From assembly GCA_947453725.1 (NCBI GenBank), contig CANGHH010000001.1, forward strand, positions 124,001 through 188,000: a stretch of 64,000 nt of DNA, in the 5' to 3' direction. Under the pieces are notes generated by a model. It was not told the origin of the DNA and made no database searches. It worked only from the letters and a program-made list of their open reading frames with translations. The position numbers and the translations under genes are program-made. Below, piece after piece: positions 30,582-40,150 of this stretch. Position 1 is the first letter of the stretch. Every line of letters starts with the position of its first letter. The stretch comes from Betaproteobacteria bacterium (GTDB lineage: Bacteria > Pseudomonadota > Gammaproteobacteria > Burkholderiales > Burkholderiaceae_C).

Positions 30582-32099
30582 ATGCGCCTGCTGAGCAATT
30601 CGGTCTGGAACTTCGCCGGCGGCGTGGTGCCCACCATCGCCGCGCTGCTGACGGTGCCCATCGTGGTCTCGCGGCTGGGCGCTTCGCAGTACGGCACGCT
30701 GACCTTGCTGACCTCCATCGTCGGCTATTTCGCGCTGCTGGACATCAATGCCTCGGCGGGCGCGTTGAAATATCTGGCCGAATACAACGCCCGCCGGGAT
30801 CACTTGCGCACGCGGCAACTGTTCAGCCTGGGCCTGGCCATCTACCTGTTGGTCGGCGGTGTCGGCGGCGTGGCCATCGCGGTCTATGCCCGTGCGCTGG
30901 CGACTTCGGTTTTCAATGTGCCGCCAGGATTGCAAGACGAGGCCGTTCTGGCCTTGCGTTACGGCGGCCTCGCCTTCCTGTTTGCACAGGTCCAGACCTA
31001 TCTGCTCAGCGTGCCGCAGTCGATGCAGCGCTTCGACGTCTCAGCCCGGACCGAGGGCATTTTCGGCAGCCTGACTTCGGTGTCCACCCTGGTGGTCGTG
31101 CTGCTGGGCGGTGGTCTGGTCGAGATCACGGCCACGCGAGCGGCCATCCTGGTGACCAATGTCGCGGTGCTGTCGGGCATCGTGCGCCAGCTCATTCCCG
31201 GCTTGCGGCCGGCCTGGCCCGGCCGCGATGTCACGCGCGGGCTGCTGACGTTCAGCCTGTTTGCTTACCTGTCGCGCTTTGCCTCGGTCAGCTATGCGAA
31301 TGCCGACAAACTGCTGATCAGCGCCTACATCGACATGAAGTCGCTGGCCGTCTACACGGTGCCCTTCCTGCTGGCCAATCGGGCGTTTTCGCTGACCTAC
31401 CGCTTTGGCCAGGTAATGATGCCCGAGGCCAGCCGCCTGAACGCCAGCGGGCAACTGGACCAGCTGCGCCGCACCTACCTGACCTCGGCGCGCTACTTGA
31501 TGTTCCTGAACGCGGCCATTTCTTGCTTGCTGATCTTTTTCGGGCGCGAACTGCTTTTCTATTGGGCGGGCCCCACTTTCGGCCGCGAGGCCACCGTGAT
31601 CCTGGCCCTGGTCGCGACGGCCGTCCTTTTCGATTCCTACACCAACCTGCCTTCTCTGGTGAACGATGGCCTGGGTGCGCCGGCCAACACCGGCATCTTC
31701 GCCTTCCTGCGCGCGCTGCTCGGGCTGGGCGCGGCCTGGATCGGTGTGCATGTCGGCGGCATTCAAGGCGTGGCCTGGGCGCAATTGGGGATGTCTGTTG
31801 TCATGGGGCTGGCCTTTCTGGCCTGGGTGCACGGGCGTGTGGTGCCCGCAACGCTGACTGAATTTCTGCGCGCCGGGGTGGTGCCGGGTCTGCTGCCGAT
31901 GGCCGCGGCCCTGGCTTGCACGGCGCTGTTCGCCAGCCACGATCCACTGCCGCTGGCGTGGCTGCTGCCCTTGGCCGCAGCGCTGGTCCTGCTGCTGGCT
32001 GCCTATGCCTGGGCGGTGGTGATCGAGCCGCCGCACCGCGCCGCCCTGTGGTGGCGCCTGCGCGGGCGGCCGCTGGTCGCGCCGACCCTGGAGCCCTGA
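30582..32099 (+). CDS. Lipid-linked oligosaccharide flippase (Wzx-type, MOP superfamily)
   Basis: 505 residues from ATG 30582; an upstream in-frame extension overlaps epsI. Twelve to fourteen membrane helices. The N-terminus LLSNSVWNFAGGVVPTIAAL and the following VSRLGASQYGTLTLL are typical of PST/Wzx exporters. It should flip the undecaprenyl-linked repeat unit made by the neighbouring glycosyltransferases to the periplasm. It ends three bases before the next glycosyltransferase. Confidence 0.9.
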   Translation: MRLLSNSVWNFAGGVVPTIAALLTVPIVVSRLGASQYGTLTLLTSIVGYFALLDINASAGALKYLAEYNARRDHLRTRQLFSLGLAIYLLVGGVGGVAIAVYARALATSVFNVPPGLQDEAVLALRYGGLAFLFAQVQTYLLSVPQSMQRFDVSARTEGIFGSLTSVSTLVVVLLGGGLVEITATRAAILVTNVAVLSGIVRQLIPGLRPAWPGRDVTRGLLTFSLFAYLSRFASVSYANADKLLISAYIDMKSLAVYTVPFLLANRAFSLTYRFGQVMMPEASRLNASGQLDQLRRTYLTSARYLMFLNAAISCLLIFFGRELLFYWAGPTFGREATVILALVATAVLFDSYTNLPSLVNDGLGAPANTGIFAFLRALLGLGAAWIGVHVGGIQGVAWAQLGMSVVMGLAFLAWVHGRVVPATLTEFLRAGVVPGLLPMAAALACTALFASHDPLPLAWLLPLAAALVLLLAAYAWAVVIEPPHRAALWWRLRGRPLVAPTLEP

Positions 32100-32102
32100 A
32101 CC

Positions 32103-33335
32103 TTGCGCATCCTGCTTGTTACCGAGGACGTTCCGGCGTCCATGCTGGGCGGCGCCGGCCAGCACGCGGTGGTGCTGGGCAATGCACTCATCGACGCGGG
32201 CCATGAGGTACACCTGCTCGGCTACCGCAACCCGGCTGCAGCCGGCGAGGACAATGGCTTCAGGGGGCCTTTGCACCGCTTGATCGATTTCCGCGGTGCC
32301 CGCTGGCACGAAGATGCCTTCGGTGCCTTCCTGCCGATGGCGCGCCCGCACATGGCGCGCCGGCTGTGGCAGGCCATCAGCAGCCTGGCCGGGCCCTGGG
32401 ATGTGGTGCATTACCACGGTCACAACCCCATCCTGGGCACCCTGGTGCCAGCGTCATGGAACTTCGTGCACACCCTGCATGACCAGGGCGCCGAATGCAT
32501 CACCAAGACGCGCTTCAAGGTCGGCGAGGTGTGCCGCGAACGCGAGCCCGCGGCCTGCGCCGGCTGCGCCTGTGCGCAGCCCAACGCAGCGCAGCGCTGG
32601 CTGAGTGCGCAGGCGGTTCAGGGCCTGCGGCGCGCTTCGCTGGCGTCTTTCCAGCGCCACAAGGCGATTTTCGTGTCGGAATTTCTGCGGCAGCGTTTTT
32701 GTGATTTGCAGGACGTGGCTGCCAGCTCAATTCGAGCCGAAGTTCTGCACAACTTCATCGATCCGGGCCGTTTGCCGGCGACAAGCCGCGAATTTCAGCA
32801 GGAAGGCAGCAGTCGGATGACCGTTTTCGCATCCGGCCGCATCGACGCTTCCAAGGGCTTCGCACCCTGGCTGGATGCCATTCCAGACGCGGCATTGCAA
32901 ACAATGCGCATCGTGATTGCCGGTGACGGTCCCGACCTGGCAGCGCTGCGGCAGCGTCACCAGGGGCGTGGCATCGAGTTCCTCGGTTGGTGCAGCAAGG
33001 CTCAAGTGCTGAGCCAGTTGCAGTCGGCTGACATCAGCGTCGTGCCGTCGGTGTGGGACGAGCCTTGCGCCACCACGGTGCTGGAAGCGCTGGCACTGGG
33101 CCGTACGGTTTTGGCCTTGCACCGGGGCGGCACGCCCGAATTGACGTCTTACGGCGAGCCTGGGCAGTTGTGCCTTTTCAACAGTTCGCAAGAACTCGCG
33201 GCGGCAACCGTTCTGGCGCGCCGTTGCATTTGGCCAGCCAACGCGCGCGCTGCTGTGCAATCGCGTCTGCCCCGTCTGCTGGCGGTCTATCGCGAAGGCC
33301 TGTCGGCCCGTCAAGTGCAGGAGGTGGCAGCATGA
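32103..33335 (+). CDS. Glycosyltransferase family 4
   Basis: 410 residues from a TTG start that places the GT-B opening RILLVTEDVPASMLGGAGQH at the N-terminus. A Cys-rich insertion (CREREPAACAGCAC, about 140-160) is a feature of some EPS GT4 enzymes and may bind metal. The C-terminal nucleotide-sugar domain shows IVIAGDGPDL and PSVWDEPCATTVLEALALG with the GT4 glutamates. The donor sugar is unknown. Its stop overlaps the next gene's ATG. Confidence 0.88.
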   Translation: MRILLVTEDVPASMLGGAGQHAVVLGNALIDAGHEVHLLGYRNPAAAGEDNGFRGPLHRLIDFRGARWHEDAFGAFLPMARPHMARRLWQAISSLAGPWDVVHYHGHNPILGTLVPASWNFVHTLHDQGAECITKTRFKVGEVCREREPAACAGCACAQPNAAQRWLSAQAVQGLRRASLASFQRHKAIFVSEFLRQRFCDLQDVAASSIRAEVLHNFIDPGRLPATSREFQQEGSSRMTVFASGRIDASKGFAPWLDAIPDAALQTMRIVIAGDGPDLAALRQRHQGRGIEFLGWCSKAQVLSQLQSADISVVPSVWDEPCATTVLEALALGRTVLALHRGGTPELTSYGEPGQLCLFNSSQELAAATVLARRCIWPANARAAVQSRLPRLLAVYREGLSARQVQEVAA

Positions 33336-34801
33336 ATCAAGTCCTTGGCTATGTGTTCGGCTATGGCATTCCGCTGGGCATTGCGCTGGCGGGCATGTTG
33401 TCCATCCTGATCGGCTTCGGCCTGCTGCTGGCCTGGCCGCGGCAGCTGTTGATGGTCTTCGTGGCCTGCATGGTTTCGCTGGCTTCTTCTTCGGGCTATG
33501 GCTACGAAGACCCGACCGATGCCAATGTCTTCTGGGTCAAGGGGACACGGTCGCTCTTCTTCAGCTTCGTCGAGATGGGCGTGTTTGGTGCCTGGCTTGC
33601 CATGCTCTTCCGCCACGCATGGCAGCGCGAGAAGCAGACTTGGCTGCCGACCAGCAAGTACTACCTGGCCTTCGGCATCATCCTCTTGGGCTGGGCATTG
33701 GTCGGGCTGGCAGAGCCCAGGCATGCCTTGCTGCTGGACTTGTCACAACGTGGCTTCACCGATCTCCTCTGGCAAGGCATGTTGGCCACGCTGCTGGTCT
33801 CTGTAGTTCGCACGCCGGCCGACCTCAAGCGCCTGACGCTCATCCTGATTGTGTGCCTCGCTGGCCGACACATTTTCGGACTTGTGCGCTACGCGGCCTT
33901 TGGCGGTGACCCACAGAATATTTATGCGACGGTCGGCGCCAGCAAGGTGCGAATCACGTTTTTCGACATCAATGATTCAATGTTGGCCGTAGTGATGTTC
34001 GCTCTTTGCAGTTGGCGTGTACTAGTGGACCGTCTGCTGTGGTCCGGCCGCTGGTGGCTTTTCGCAGGGGGCGCGTTCATGGCGCTTCTGATTCCGTTGC
34101 TCTCCGCGCGCCGAACGGCGCAGATCGGTTTATTGCTGGGAACCCTTGTGATTACTGCGTTGCTACCACGCGGTCGGCGCTGGCCGGCGGTAGTGGTGTT
34201 GGTCCTGGCGATTCCGCTGTCGCTTGCTGTTCAGGGCCAGCGCAGCACATTGCGCCAGGGTTCACTGATTGACAAGACGTTCAGCGACGTGACCAGTGAC
34301 TTTCAGAGTGATCCTAGGCGCAGCCGTTTCCATGAATTGCGCACTGCGTGGGAGACGTTGAAAGAGTCGCCGATCCTCGGATTGGGGCCTAGCGGCAAGT
34401 TCAAAGTCTTCGATTCAACAGGTTTGGAATACCACAGCGGGTATTACGACTTTGTCCACAGTGGCTTCGGTCACATTTTTCTCAAGACTGGCTTGCTGGG
34501 GCTGGCCTTGTTTTGCAGCTTGCTGGTGGCTTGGGGGCGTTACGTTGCCAGAGGCTGGCCCAGAATTGCAGAGGCGCACCGCGGTTTGGCCGTTGCAGCG
34601 ATCGCTGGCTTGGCGGCCTTGCTGCCGACCCTGCTTGTGGGTACGCCGATCGTGGAGTTGCGCACCATGCTGTTGATGGGCTTCCTGATGGCCTTGCCCA
34701 TTGTTTGCGCCCGGGTAGGCGCTGTGGCCGCGGCGCCGGTGCGCCACCCGGTGGCGCGCGCCACGGTGATCGGCACACGGCCCGGGGGCGCGTTGGCGTG
34801 A
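33332..34801 (+). CDS. O-antigen ligase/polymerase-like membrane protein (candidate Wzy)
   Basis: 489 residues with about ten membrane helices and one long periplasmic loop. The Wzy_C-type region contains LLSARRTAQIGLLLG followed by the loop RFHELRTAWETLKESPILGL-type with GLGPSGKF and a His-containing HSGFGHIFLKTGLLG. This is the pattern of O-antigen ligases/polymerases. It is the only candidate EPS polymerase in the locus. ATG 33332 overlaps the preceding stop, and its own stop shares a base with the next ATG. Confidence 0.82.
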   Translation: MNQVLGYVFGYGIPLGIALAGMLSILIGFGLLLAWPRQLLMVFVACMVSLASSSGYGYEDPTDANVFWVKGTRSLFFSFVEMGVFGAWLAMLFRHAWQREKQTWLPTSKYYLAFGIILLGWALVGLAEPRHALLLDLSQRGFTDLLWQGMLATLLVSVVRTPADLKRLTLILIVCLAGRHIFGLVRYAAFGGDPQNIYATVGASKVRITFFDINDSMLAVVMFALCSWRVLVDRLLWSGRWWLFAGGAFMALLIPLLSARRTAQIGLLLGTLVITALLPRGRRWPAVVVLVLAIPLSLAVQGQRSTLRQGSLIDKTFSDVTSDFQSDPRRSRFHELRTAWETLKESPILGLGPSGKFKVFDSTGLEYHSGYYDFVHSGFGHIFLKTGLLGLALFCSLLVAWGRYVARGWPRIAEAHRGLAVAAIAGLAALLPTLLVGTPIVELRTMLLMGFLMALPIVCARVGAVAAAPVRHPVARATVIGTRPGGALA

Positions 34802-35589
34802 TGGCTGCCACTTCGGAATATCCGGGTCCGCTGATCTCGGTGGTCACGGTGTGCTTCAACAGCGCCGCCGTGCTGCCTCGTGCCATGGCCTCGTTGGCTG
34901 CCCAGAGTTGGCAGCACCGCGAGTGGGTCGTCGTTGATGGCGGTTCGACCGATGGCACGCAGGAACTGGTGCGGTCCGGGGCGCCGACGAGCTTCGTCAG
35001 CGAACCGGACCGGGGTATCTACGACGCGATGAACAAGGCCGTGGCGATGTCGCGTGGCGAAGTGCTGTACTTCCTGAACTCCGATGACAGACTGCACGAA
35101 CCCGAAGTGCTGGCCGAAGTTGCCGCACGTTTTGCTGCCGACCCGTCGCTGCAGATCCTTTACGGCCGGGTGGTGGTTGAGAAGCCAGGTTCCAGCGTGT
35201 TGACTTTCCCGCGCTATATCAACCGACTGACCTTGCCCTACACGGACCCCTGCCATCAGGCGGTATTCGTTCGGCGGGCGCTTTTCAGGCAAGTCGGCCT
35301 GTTCGATTTGCGCTGGTCCACATCTGCAGACTACGACTGGTTCCTGCGCGCTGCGCGGGCGGGCCATCAGTTGTGCCACTGGGACCGCACCGTGGCCTAT
35401 TTTTCCGCTGGCGGCGCCCACGCTGCCCATCCGCAGGCGCTCGCAGCGGAACGCCGGGCGCTGCGATTGACCTACGTGTCGCCCCTCGCGCTGATGGCCG
35501 GCAGCCTGCTTTCGCGCGCGGCGCACCGCCTTTCCCGCACCTTTCGCAACGGGTTGAATGTGGGTGAATACCGCGATACCGAGGCATGA
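34801..35589 (+). CDS. Glycosyltransferase family 2
   Basis: 262 residues. GT-A fold: ISVVTVCFNSAAVLPRAM at the N-terminus, VVDGGSTDGT, and the metal-binding DxD-like NSDDRL near residue 98, then the acceptor-side Asp in TSADYDWFLRAARAG. It probably transfers one sugar of the EPS repeat unit on the cytoplasmic face. It overlaps both neighbours by a few bases. The WcaE-like arrangement (YDAMNKAVAMSRGEVLYFLN) is clear. Confidence 0.9.
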   Translation: MAATSEYPGPLISVVTVCFNSAAVLPRAMASLAAQSWQHREWVVVDGGSTDGTQELVRSGAPTSFVSEPDRGIYDAMNKAVAMSRGEVLYFLNSDDRLHEPEVLAEVAARFAADPSLQILYGRVVVEKPGSSVLTFPRYINRLTLPYTDPCHQAVFVRRALFRQVGLFDLRWSTSADYDWFLRAARAGHQLCHWDRTVAYFSAGGAHAAHPQALAAERRALRLTYVSPLALMAGSLLSRAAHRLSRTFRNGLNVGEYRDTEA

Positions 35590-36476
35590 AGATCGACGTT
35601 TGCATTGCAACCTACCGACGGCCCCAGTGGTTGGGGCAATTGCTGCGCGATCTGGATGGCCAGCAACTGCTTGAGCCCTGCACCCTGCGTGTGATCGTTG
35701 TCGACAACGACGCTGAATGTACGGCACGACCAGTGGCTGCCGAATTTCGGTCGGACCGACTGGAATTGATCTACCGATGCCAGCCCGTCAAGAATATTGC
35801 ACTGACCCGGAATGAGGCGCTGGAGCAGACGGATGCCGACTGGGTCGCCTTTGTCGATGACGACGAGTCCGTGCCACCGAACTGGTTAAGGTCCTTGCTT
35901 GAATGTCAGCGGCAGTTTGACGCTGACGTGGTGTTTGGGCCGGTTGAAGGTCGTCTGGCAACGCCGGCACCGGATTGGATTTGCCGAGGCGGGTACTTCA
36001 AGGCGCATGCCCTGCCAAATGGGGCGCCGGTGCGTTGGGGTTCGACGAACAACGCGCTGGTGCGGGGGCAGGTCATCGCAGATGGGGCCCGCTTTGACCG
36101 CCGCTATGGTCTGACCGGCGGCGAAGACACGCACTTCTTTTTCGGCCTTTCACAGCAAGGTGTGCGCATGGTTTGGTGTCCGGCGGCCATGATCACCGAG
36201 CATGTGCCCGCCAACCGCATGACCTTGCGCTGGCTGCTGCAACGCAGTTTTCGAGGTGGTCAGAGCTTTGCCGATATTGTCGCGCGACCGAATCGGCTAC
36301 TGCCGCTGATGGCCTGGGCGCTGCGCCGTTCAGCCATGCTGCTGGCCGGCGTTGCCTTGACCTGTCTGGGTCTGCCCTTCGGCCCGATGTGGGCGATCCG
36401 ACATGCACTCCGGGTAGCCGCCCACGCCGGTGAATTGAGCACGATGTTCAAATTCCGGCTGCAGGAATACCGGTGA
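35586..36476 (+). CDS. Glycosyltransferase family 2
   Basis: 296 residues. It opens KIDVCIATYRRPQWLGQLL, carries VVDNDA, a DDDE metal site (FVDDDESVPPNWL) near residue 90, and GGEDTHFFFGLSQQG further on. One or two hydrophobic helices lie near the C-terminus (MLLAGVALTCLGLPFG), suggesting membrane association. Acceptor and donor are unknown. Its ATG overlaps the previous stop. Confidence 0.88.
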   Translation: MKIDVCIATYRRPQWLGQLLRDLDGQQLLEPCTLRVIVVDNDAECTARPVAAEFRSDRLELIYRCQPVKNIALTRNEALEQTDADWVAFVDDDESVPPNWLRSLLECQRQFDADVVFGPVEGRLATPAPDWICRGGYFKAHALPNGAPVRWGSTNNALVRGQVIADGARFDRRYGLTGGEDTHFFFGLSQQGVRMVWCPAAMITEHVPANRMTLRWLLQRSFRGGQSFADIVARPNRLLPLMAWALRRSAMLLAGVALTCLGLPFGPMWAIRHALRVAAHAGELSTMFKFRLQEYR

Positions 36477-36720
36477 TGGAAGAAGTCAAGACACCAACGC
36501 ATGATTGCCTGGCGGCAGCCCAGTGGCGGTACTGCTTACCTGTGGCCCAAGGGCCCGGGTCGGGCTTGGGCAATGATCTTCTGCGCCGGATACGCTTTCG
36601 GGCATCGGCTGACAGCAAGAGCGCAGTCAAATCATTGGGAGCACTGTGCGGCTGCGCCTGGCGTTGTCAGGACGGCTTTCTACTCGCCCGCTTGTCGTCG
36701 CAGAAACTGCACGCATGCTA
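36476..36720 (+). pseudogene. Possible frameshifted remnant of an EPS gene
   Basis: An ATG overlaps the previous stop (TGATG), as expected for a next operon gene, but the frame closes at 36727 and reads poorly. Recognisable-looking pieces alternate between frames: YLWPKGPG in one, GSGLGNDLL in another, AGYAFGHRLTA back in the first. This looks like one ancestral frame broken by small indels. The GLGNDL type of motif recalls G-x-GN-type glycosyltransferases, but I cannot assign it firmly. Confidence 0.35.
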
Positions 36721-37008
36721 TGCGTGACCGTCGCAGCGATCTGGTTTGGTATGGCGTTGCCAAAGGCGCTTCGGTGGCCGCAACGGCGCCGGTCTGAAGA
36801 GCATGCAGACGGGCTGCGCCGCGGCAACTGAAGGCTGCTGCTCCCGTGCGCCACGCTTCAGTGACATGCACATCAACTGTTTTTCACCGGTAAGCGGTGT
36901 CTGTTGCACGGCGTCGGGCCCGTCTGCTCGATCCGGAAGTCACCTTGGTCTGGCTTTCAGCTTGGTTCTTATTCGCCACGCTTTGTCTTGGCACTGAAGG
37001 AAGATTAA
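36477..37008. other. 532-base stretch without an intact gene
   Basis: Apart from the possible broken frame at its left end, I see no convincing coding sequence, repeat or promoter. At the right end GAAGGA precedes the methyltransferase ATG. The stretch marks the change from GC-rich operon genes to the AT-richer cargo block. Confidence 0.5.
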
Positions 37009-37806
37009 ATGCCTAGCCTGTTGAATAAGACATTATCTTCGCTTAAAAATAGGGGCTTGATCAAGACCCTTAGAAATGTCGTTCGATACAGCTTTAACCG
37101 ATACCCGCTCAATCTGATCAAGCGCAATCGCTTTCAGAAAAATGTTCTGTCGCTGGACAAGATTGAGGACCGATTCACTGCGATCTATGAACGCAACGTG
37201 TGGGGAAATGACGAGAGCGTCAGTGGTTGGGGTTCGACGCTGACCTATACAGCCCACCTGCGCAGTCAGTTGCCGGCGCTATTCGAAAAATATGCCGTGA
37301 AAAGTGTTTTCGATGCACCCTGTGGCGACTTCAATTGGATGCGGCATGTGCTGCAGGCCAATGAATTGACGTACACGGGCGGCGACATCGTCGAGCCGTT
37401 GATTGCGGCGCACAATGAAAAGTTCGGCAGCAGCGCGACGCGGTTTATTCATATCAATCTCATCGTTGAAAAGTTTCCGCTGTCTGACCTGATGATCTGC
37501 CGTGACTGCCTGTTTCATCTTTCCTTCCGTGATACCCGTTCAGTCCTGCAAAACTTTGTGGATTCAGGTATTCCGTACCTCTTGACGACGACATACGTCA
37601 ATAATGGTCTATTCGAAAACAAGGACATCCAGACTGGCGATTTTCGGCTGATCGATCTATTCTCTGCGCCTTATATCTTGCCGAGGGACGTCGGCTTCAG
37701 GGTCGATGATTTCCAGCCCCCAGAGCCCAAGAGGGAAATGTGTTTGTGGACACGGGAGCAGATTGCTTCGGCGCTGCCGAGAAGCCAGTTGCCTGCTCAT
37801 GATTAG
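37009..37806 (+). CDS. Class I SAM-dependent methyltransferase
   Basis: 265 residues with a GAAGGA ribosome site. A basic N-terminal region (about 1-45) is followed by the SAM-binding motif SVFDAPCGDFNWM near residue 103, the acidic strand end YTGGDIVEPL, and DLMICRDCLFHLSF as motif 4. In an EPS locus it may methylate a sugar or glycan end, but the substrate is not visible. Base composition is clearly more AT-rich than in the genes before 36476. Confidence 0.85.
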   Translation: MPSLLNKTLSSLKNRGLIKTLRNVVRYSFNRYPLNLIKRNRFQKNVLSLDKIEDRFTAIYERNVWGNDESVSGWGSTLTYTAHLRSQLPALFEKYAVKSVFDAPCGDFNWMRHVLQANELTYTGGDIVEPLIAAHNEKFGSSATRFIHINLIVEKFPLSDLMICRDCLFHLSFRDTRSVLQNFVDSGIPYLLTTTYVNNGLFENKDIQTGDFRLIDLFSAPYILPRDVGFRVDDFQPPEPKREMCLWTREQIASALPRSQLPAHD

Positions 37807-38767
37807 ACTGTTCGGTCTTCTGCACCTTGAGGCGGGTGAGGCGTCGGCCGTCAATGTGTCGGTTCGTAGTTTCCGTGACCAGGTTGAAGTCTATATTCAG
37901 AATGCGCTGTGTTTGGCTGCCTCTTTGCGCCAGCGCGGTATCCGATTCACACTGTTGACGAACCAGCCCTTGCTGATCAAGGAATGGCTGCCTGCCGACA
38001 CGGAAAACTTCGACGTCCAGGAAATTCCATTTACGTCGCGCGTTCCGCGTCGAGTCCGCTTCTACTCGGCGCACTTCAAGTTCGACGTGTTCAGATACTT
38101 TGCAGATTTGGACGAGGCATACGTCGGCCTTTGCGATCTGGACATGGTTTGCAATGGCGACGAACCGCGATGCCTGCAGAACTTGTCAGCCGCGGGCGTA
38201 CCCATTTTCTATGACATTACCGACCAGGTCAGTCCCGCTTATGGGCACGAAGTGATCATTCGTGACCTGCAGGCCTTGCATGGCATGCGCAGCGAAGGTC
38301 GATGGGCCGGTGGTGAATTTATTGCAGGCCCACCGGCATTCTTCAAGAAGCTTTGCGCCACCATCGACGAACTCTTCGACGCCTACCTCGAATCGCTGCC
38401 CACCGCGCACCATGTTGGAGATGAAGCCTTGACTTCCGCTGCCCTGGAAGTCTTGCGCAGACGAGGCGTGAATGTGGTCGATGCGGGGACCTTGGGCATC
38501 GTCGGACGCTACTGGAGCGAAAGGCCACTGCACGTTCAGCGACCTTTCGCGGCCTACGCTGGCGTCTTCCTGCTGCATCTGCCGTCGGACAAGCGCTTTC
38601 TGGCCGCACTGGCGGCGGCGGGACCGGGCTCCGCCGACCAATTTCTGCGGCGATACTCCGCTTATCTGACCCGATCGCCAGAAGCGATGCTTCGATGGGG
38701 TAAGAGATGGTTCAAACGGTTGGCGCCAGCGCTGGCAATTGCGCTCGGTGCCAGAAGGCCACGATAG
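37799..38767 (+). CDS. Glycosyltransferase-like protein (nucleotide-sugar transferase fold), unassigned family
   Basis: 322 residues from ATG 37799, overlapping the methyltransferase by eight bases. The GT-A-like traits are a paired-loop SLRQRGIRFTLLTNQ, FKFDVFRYFADLDEAYVGLCDLDMV with a DLDM metal-site candidate near residue 120, and GDEALTSAALEVL later. The layout is like GT8/DUF-type transferases that read one strand-helix pair before a DxD. I cannot name the family. Its position between sugar-modifying genes supports a glycosyltransferase role. Confidence 0.65.
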   Translation: MIRLFGLLHLEAGEASAVNVSVRSFRDQVEVYIQNALCLAASLRQRGIRFTLLTNQPLLIKEWLPADTENFDVQEIPFTSRVPRRVRFYSAHFKFDVFRYFADLDEAYVGLCDLDMVCNGDEPRCLQNLSAAGVPIFYDITDQVSPAYGHEVIIRDLQALHGMRSEGRWAGGEFIAGPPAFFKKLCATIDELFDAYLESLPTAHHVGDEALTSAALEVLRRRGVNVVDAGTLGIVGRYWSERPLHVQRPFAAYAGVFLLHLPSDKRFLAALAAAGPGSADQFLRRYSAYLTRSPEAMLRWGKRWFKRLAPALAIALGARRPR

Positions 38768-38836
38768 AAGGATATATCCAGCGCTGGCCATGAGGCGTGG
38801 CAGCGCCCGCTAAATTGAGGCTGAGGAGGCCGCGCA

Positions 38837-40150
38837 GTGTGGACTAACGGGTTGTTGCGGACAGCGATGCCGCTGTTTGCATTGGTTTCCTATGTGCTGC
38901 TGGCGCACATTTGGGCTGCCAGTCCATTTGCGCTCCATCAGTGGGATACGTTTTTCGATGCCGATGCCAACAAATATTATCAATGGTTTTCTGAGGGCAG
39001 GCCAGACCTCAATCGTATGGATGGGTTGCACCCGCTGCTGGCTCAGCTCATTAGCTGGCCCATTCGATTGGCAACATGGCTTTTCGTTCAGGTCAACGGC
39101 GGCGACGTTGCCTGCCTAAGTGCGGCGCGTCTAGAGTTGGCGTTGTGGGTTTCACCCATCGCAGCTTCGTTGGCGCTTTCGCTTCAAGTACGTGCCTTGC
39201 AATTGATGGGATGTACGCCATTGCGCGTTATTCAGCTGGGCCTGTTATCGATGCTGTCGATTGGCATGCTGGTTTTTGGTAGTTTGCCAGAGCAGTTTTC
39301 CCTGTCTTGTCTTGCCCTGTCATGGGTTATTTATTTGGCTGCCAGAGATCTTGTAGAACTCAAGATCCCCGTGCTTTGGATTATTCTGCCTGGAATTCTC
39401 GCGACAGGTGTTGTCATCTCAAATTTTTCTATCTTTGTTCTGTTAACGATCTATCTGGAATTGCGGGGATTTCGTCGAATGGGGTTGGCTTTAGATGGCA
39501 GGCGGTTGATTAGGGTAGTGATGTCCCATGCTGCGATGATTGTTATTGGCACTTTGGTCATTGCGTTTGCTTGCACCTGGGCGGAGCGAATCACGAGTGG
39601 CGGTGGCTCTGCTCCTCACCTGAGTAACGGTTTGAATGGGCGATTCCTCCTCAAGCAGCGCCCTGACGATATAGCTGCTGCCGTCATGCGACTTGGTGCG
39701 GATGGGTTCGCGCTGGGTGGTATCTCCGTGGTTAAACAGCGGGACTTGCCATTCCCGGATCAACGAGATGTGTCAACTTTGGATAACGCAGCAGTAGTCT
39801 CGGCGCATTCCAGAGGTTGGGTTGACTATGTAATTTATTTCTTGGCTGCAGCACCGATATTGTCTGGGATGATGGGGTGGTGGAATCGAGATCGGATGGC
39901 ATCATATTTTTTTGTGTCCTTATGGTTGCTGTACGTCCCAGTGCTGACGATTTATTCGGGATCTGATATATTTTTGTTTTGTCTTCATATTCTGCCGGTG
40001 GCGCTTGTCATCATGAGCTCTTCTGTTAATGCGGGATTTGGGTCGTCTCTTCAGGGCTTCGGGATTTCTGTGCTTATGCTGGTTGTGACTGCAGTCAATT
40101 TCAGAACGGTTTCGAGTCTCATCGATATCAGCCAAGGCCCTTTGAAGTAG
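38837..40150 (+). CDS. Multi-spanning membrane protein, possible lipid-linked-sugar transferase
   Basis: 437 residues from a GTG start with a GAGGAGG ribosome site. It has about nine or ten membrane helices. The N-terminal periplasmic loop after helix 1 contains HQWDTFFDADANKYYQWF, acidic residues in the position used by GT-C enzymes, and a later extracytoplasmic loop holds SGGGSAPHLSNG. A GT-C-type glycosyltransferase is therefore possible, but no family signature is decisive. It is the most AT-rich gene of the window. Confidence 0.6.
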   Translation: MWTNGLLRTAMPLFALVSYVLLAHIWAASPFALHQWDTFFDADANKYYQWFSEGRPDLNRMDGLHPLLAQLISWPIRLATWLFVQVNGGDVACLSAARLELALWVSPIAASLALSLQVRALQLMGCTPLRVIQLGLLSMLSIGMLVFGSLPEQFSLSCLALSWVIYLAARDLVELKIPVLWIILPGILATGVVISNFSIFVLLTIYLELRGFRRMGLALDGRRLIRVVMSHAAMIVIGTLVIAFACTWAERITSGGGSAPHLSNGLNGRFLLKQRPDDIAAAVMRLGADGFALGGISVVKQRDLPFPDQRDVSTLDNAAVVSAHSRGWVDYVIYFLAAAPILSGMMGWWNRDRMASYFFVSLWLLYVPVLTIYSGSDIFLFCLHILPVALVIMSSSVNAGFGSSLQGFGISVLMLVVTAVNFRTVSSLIDISQGPLK

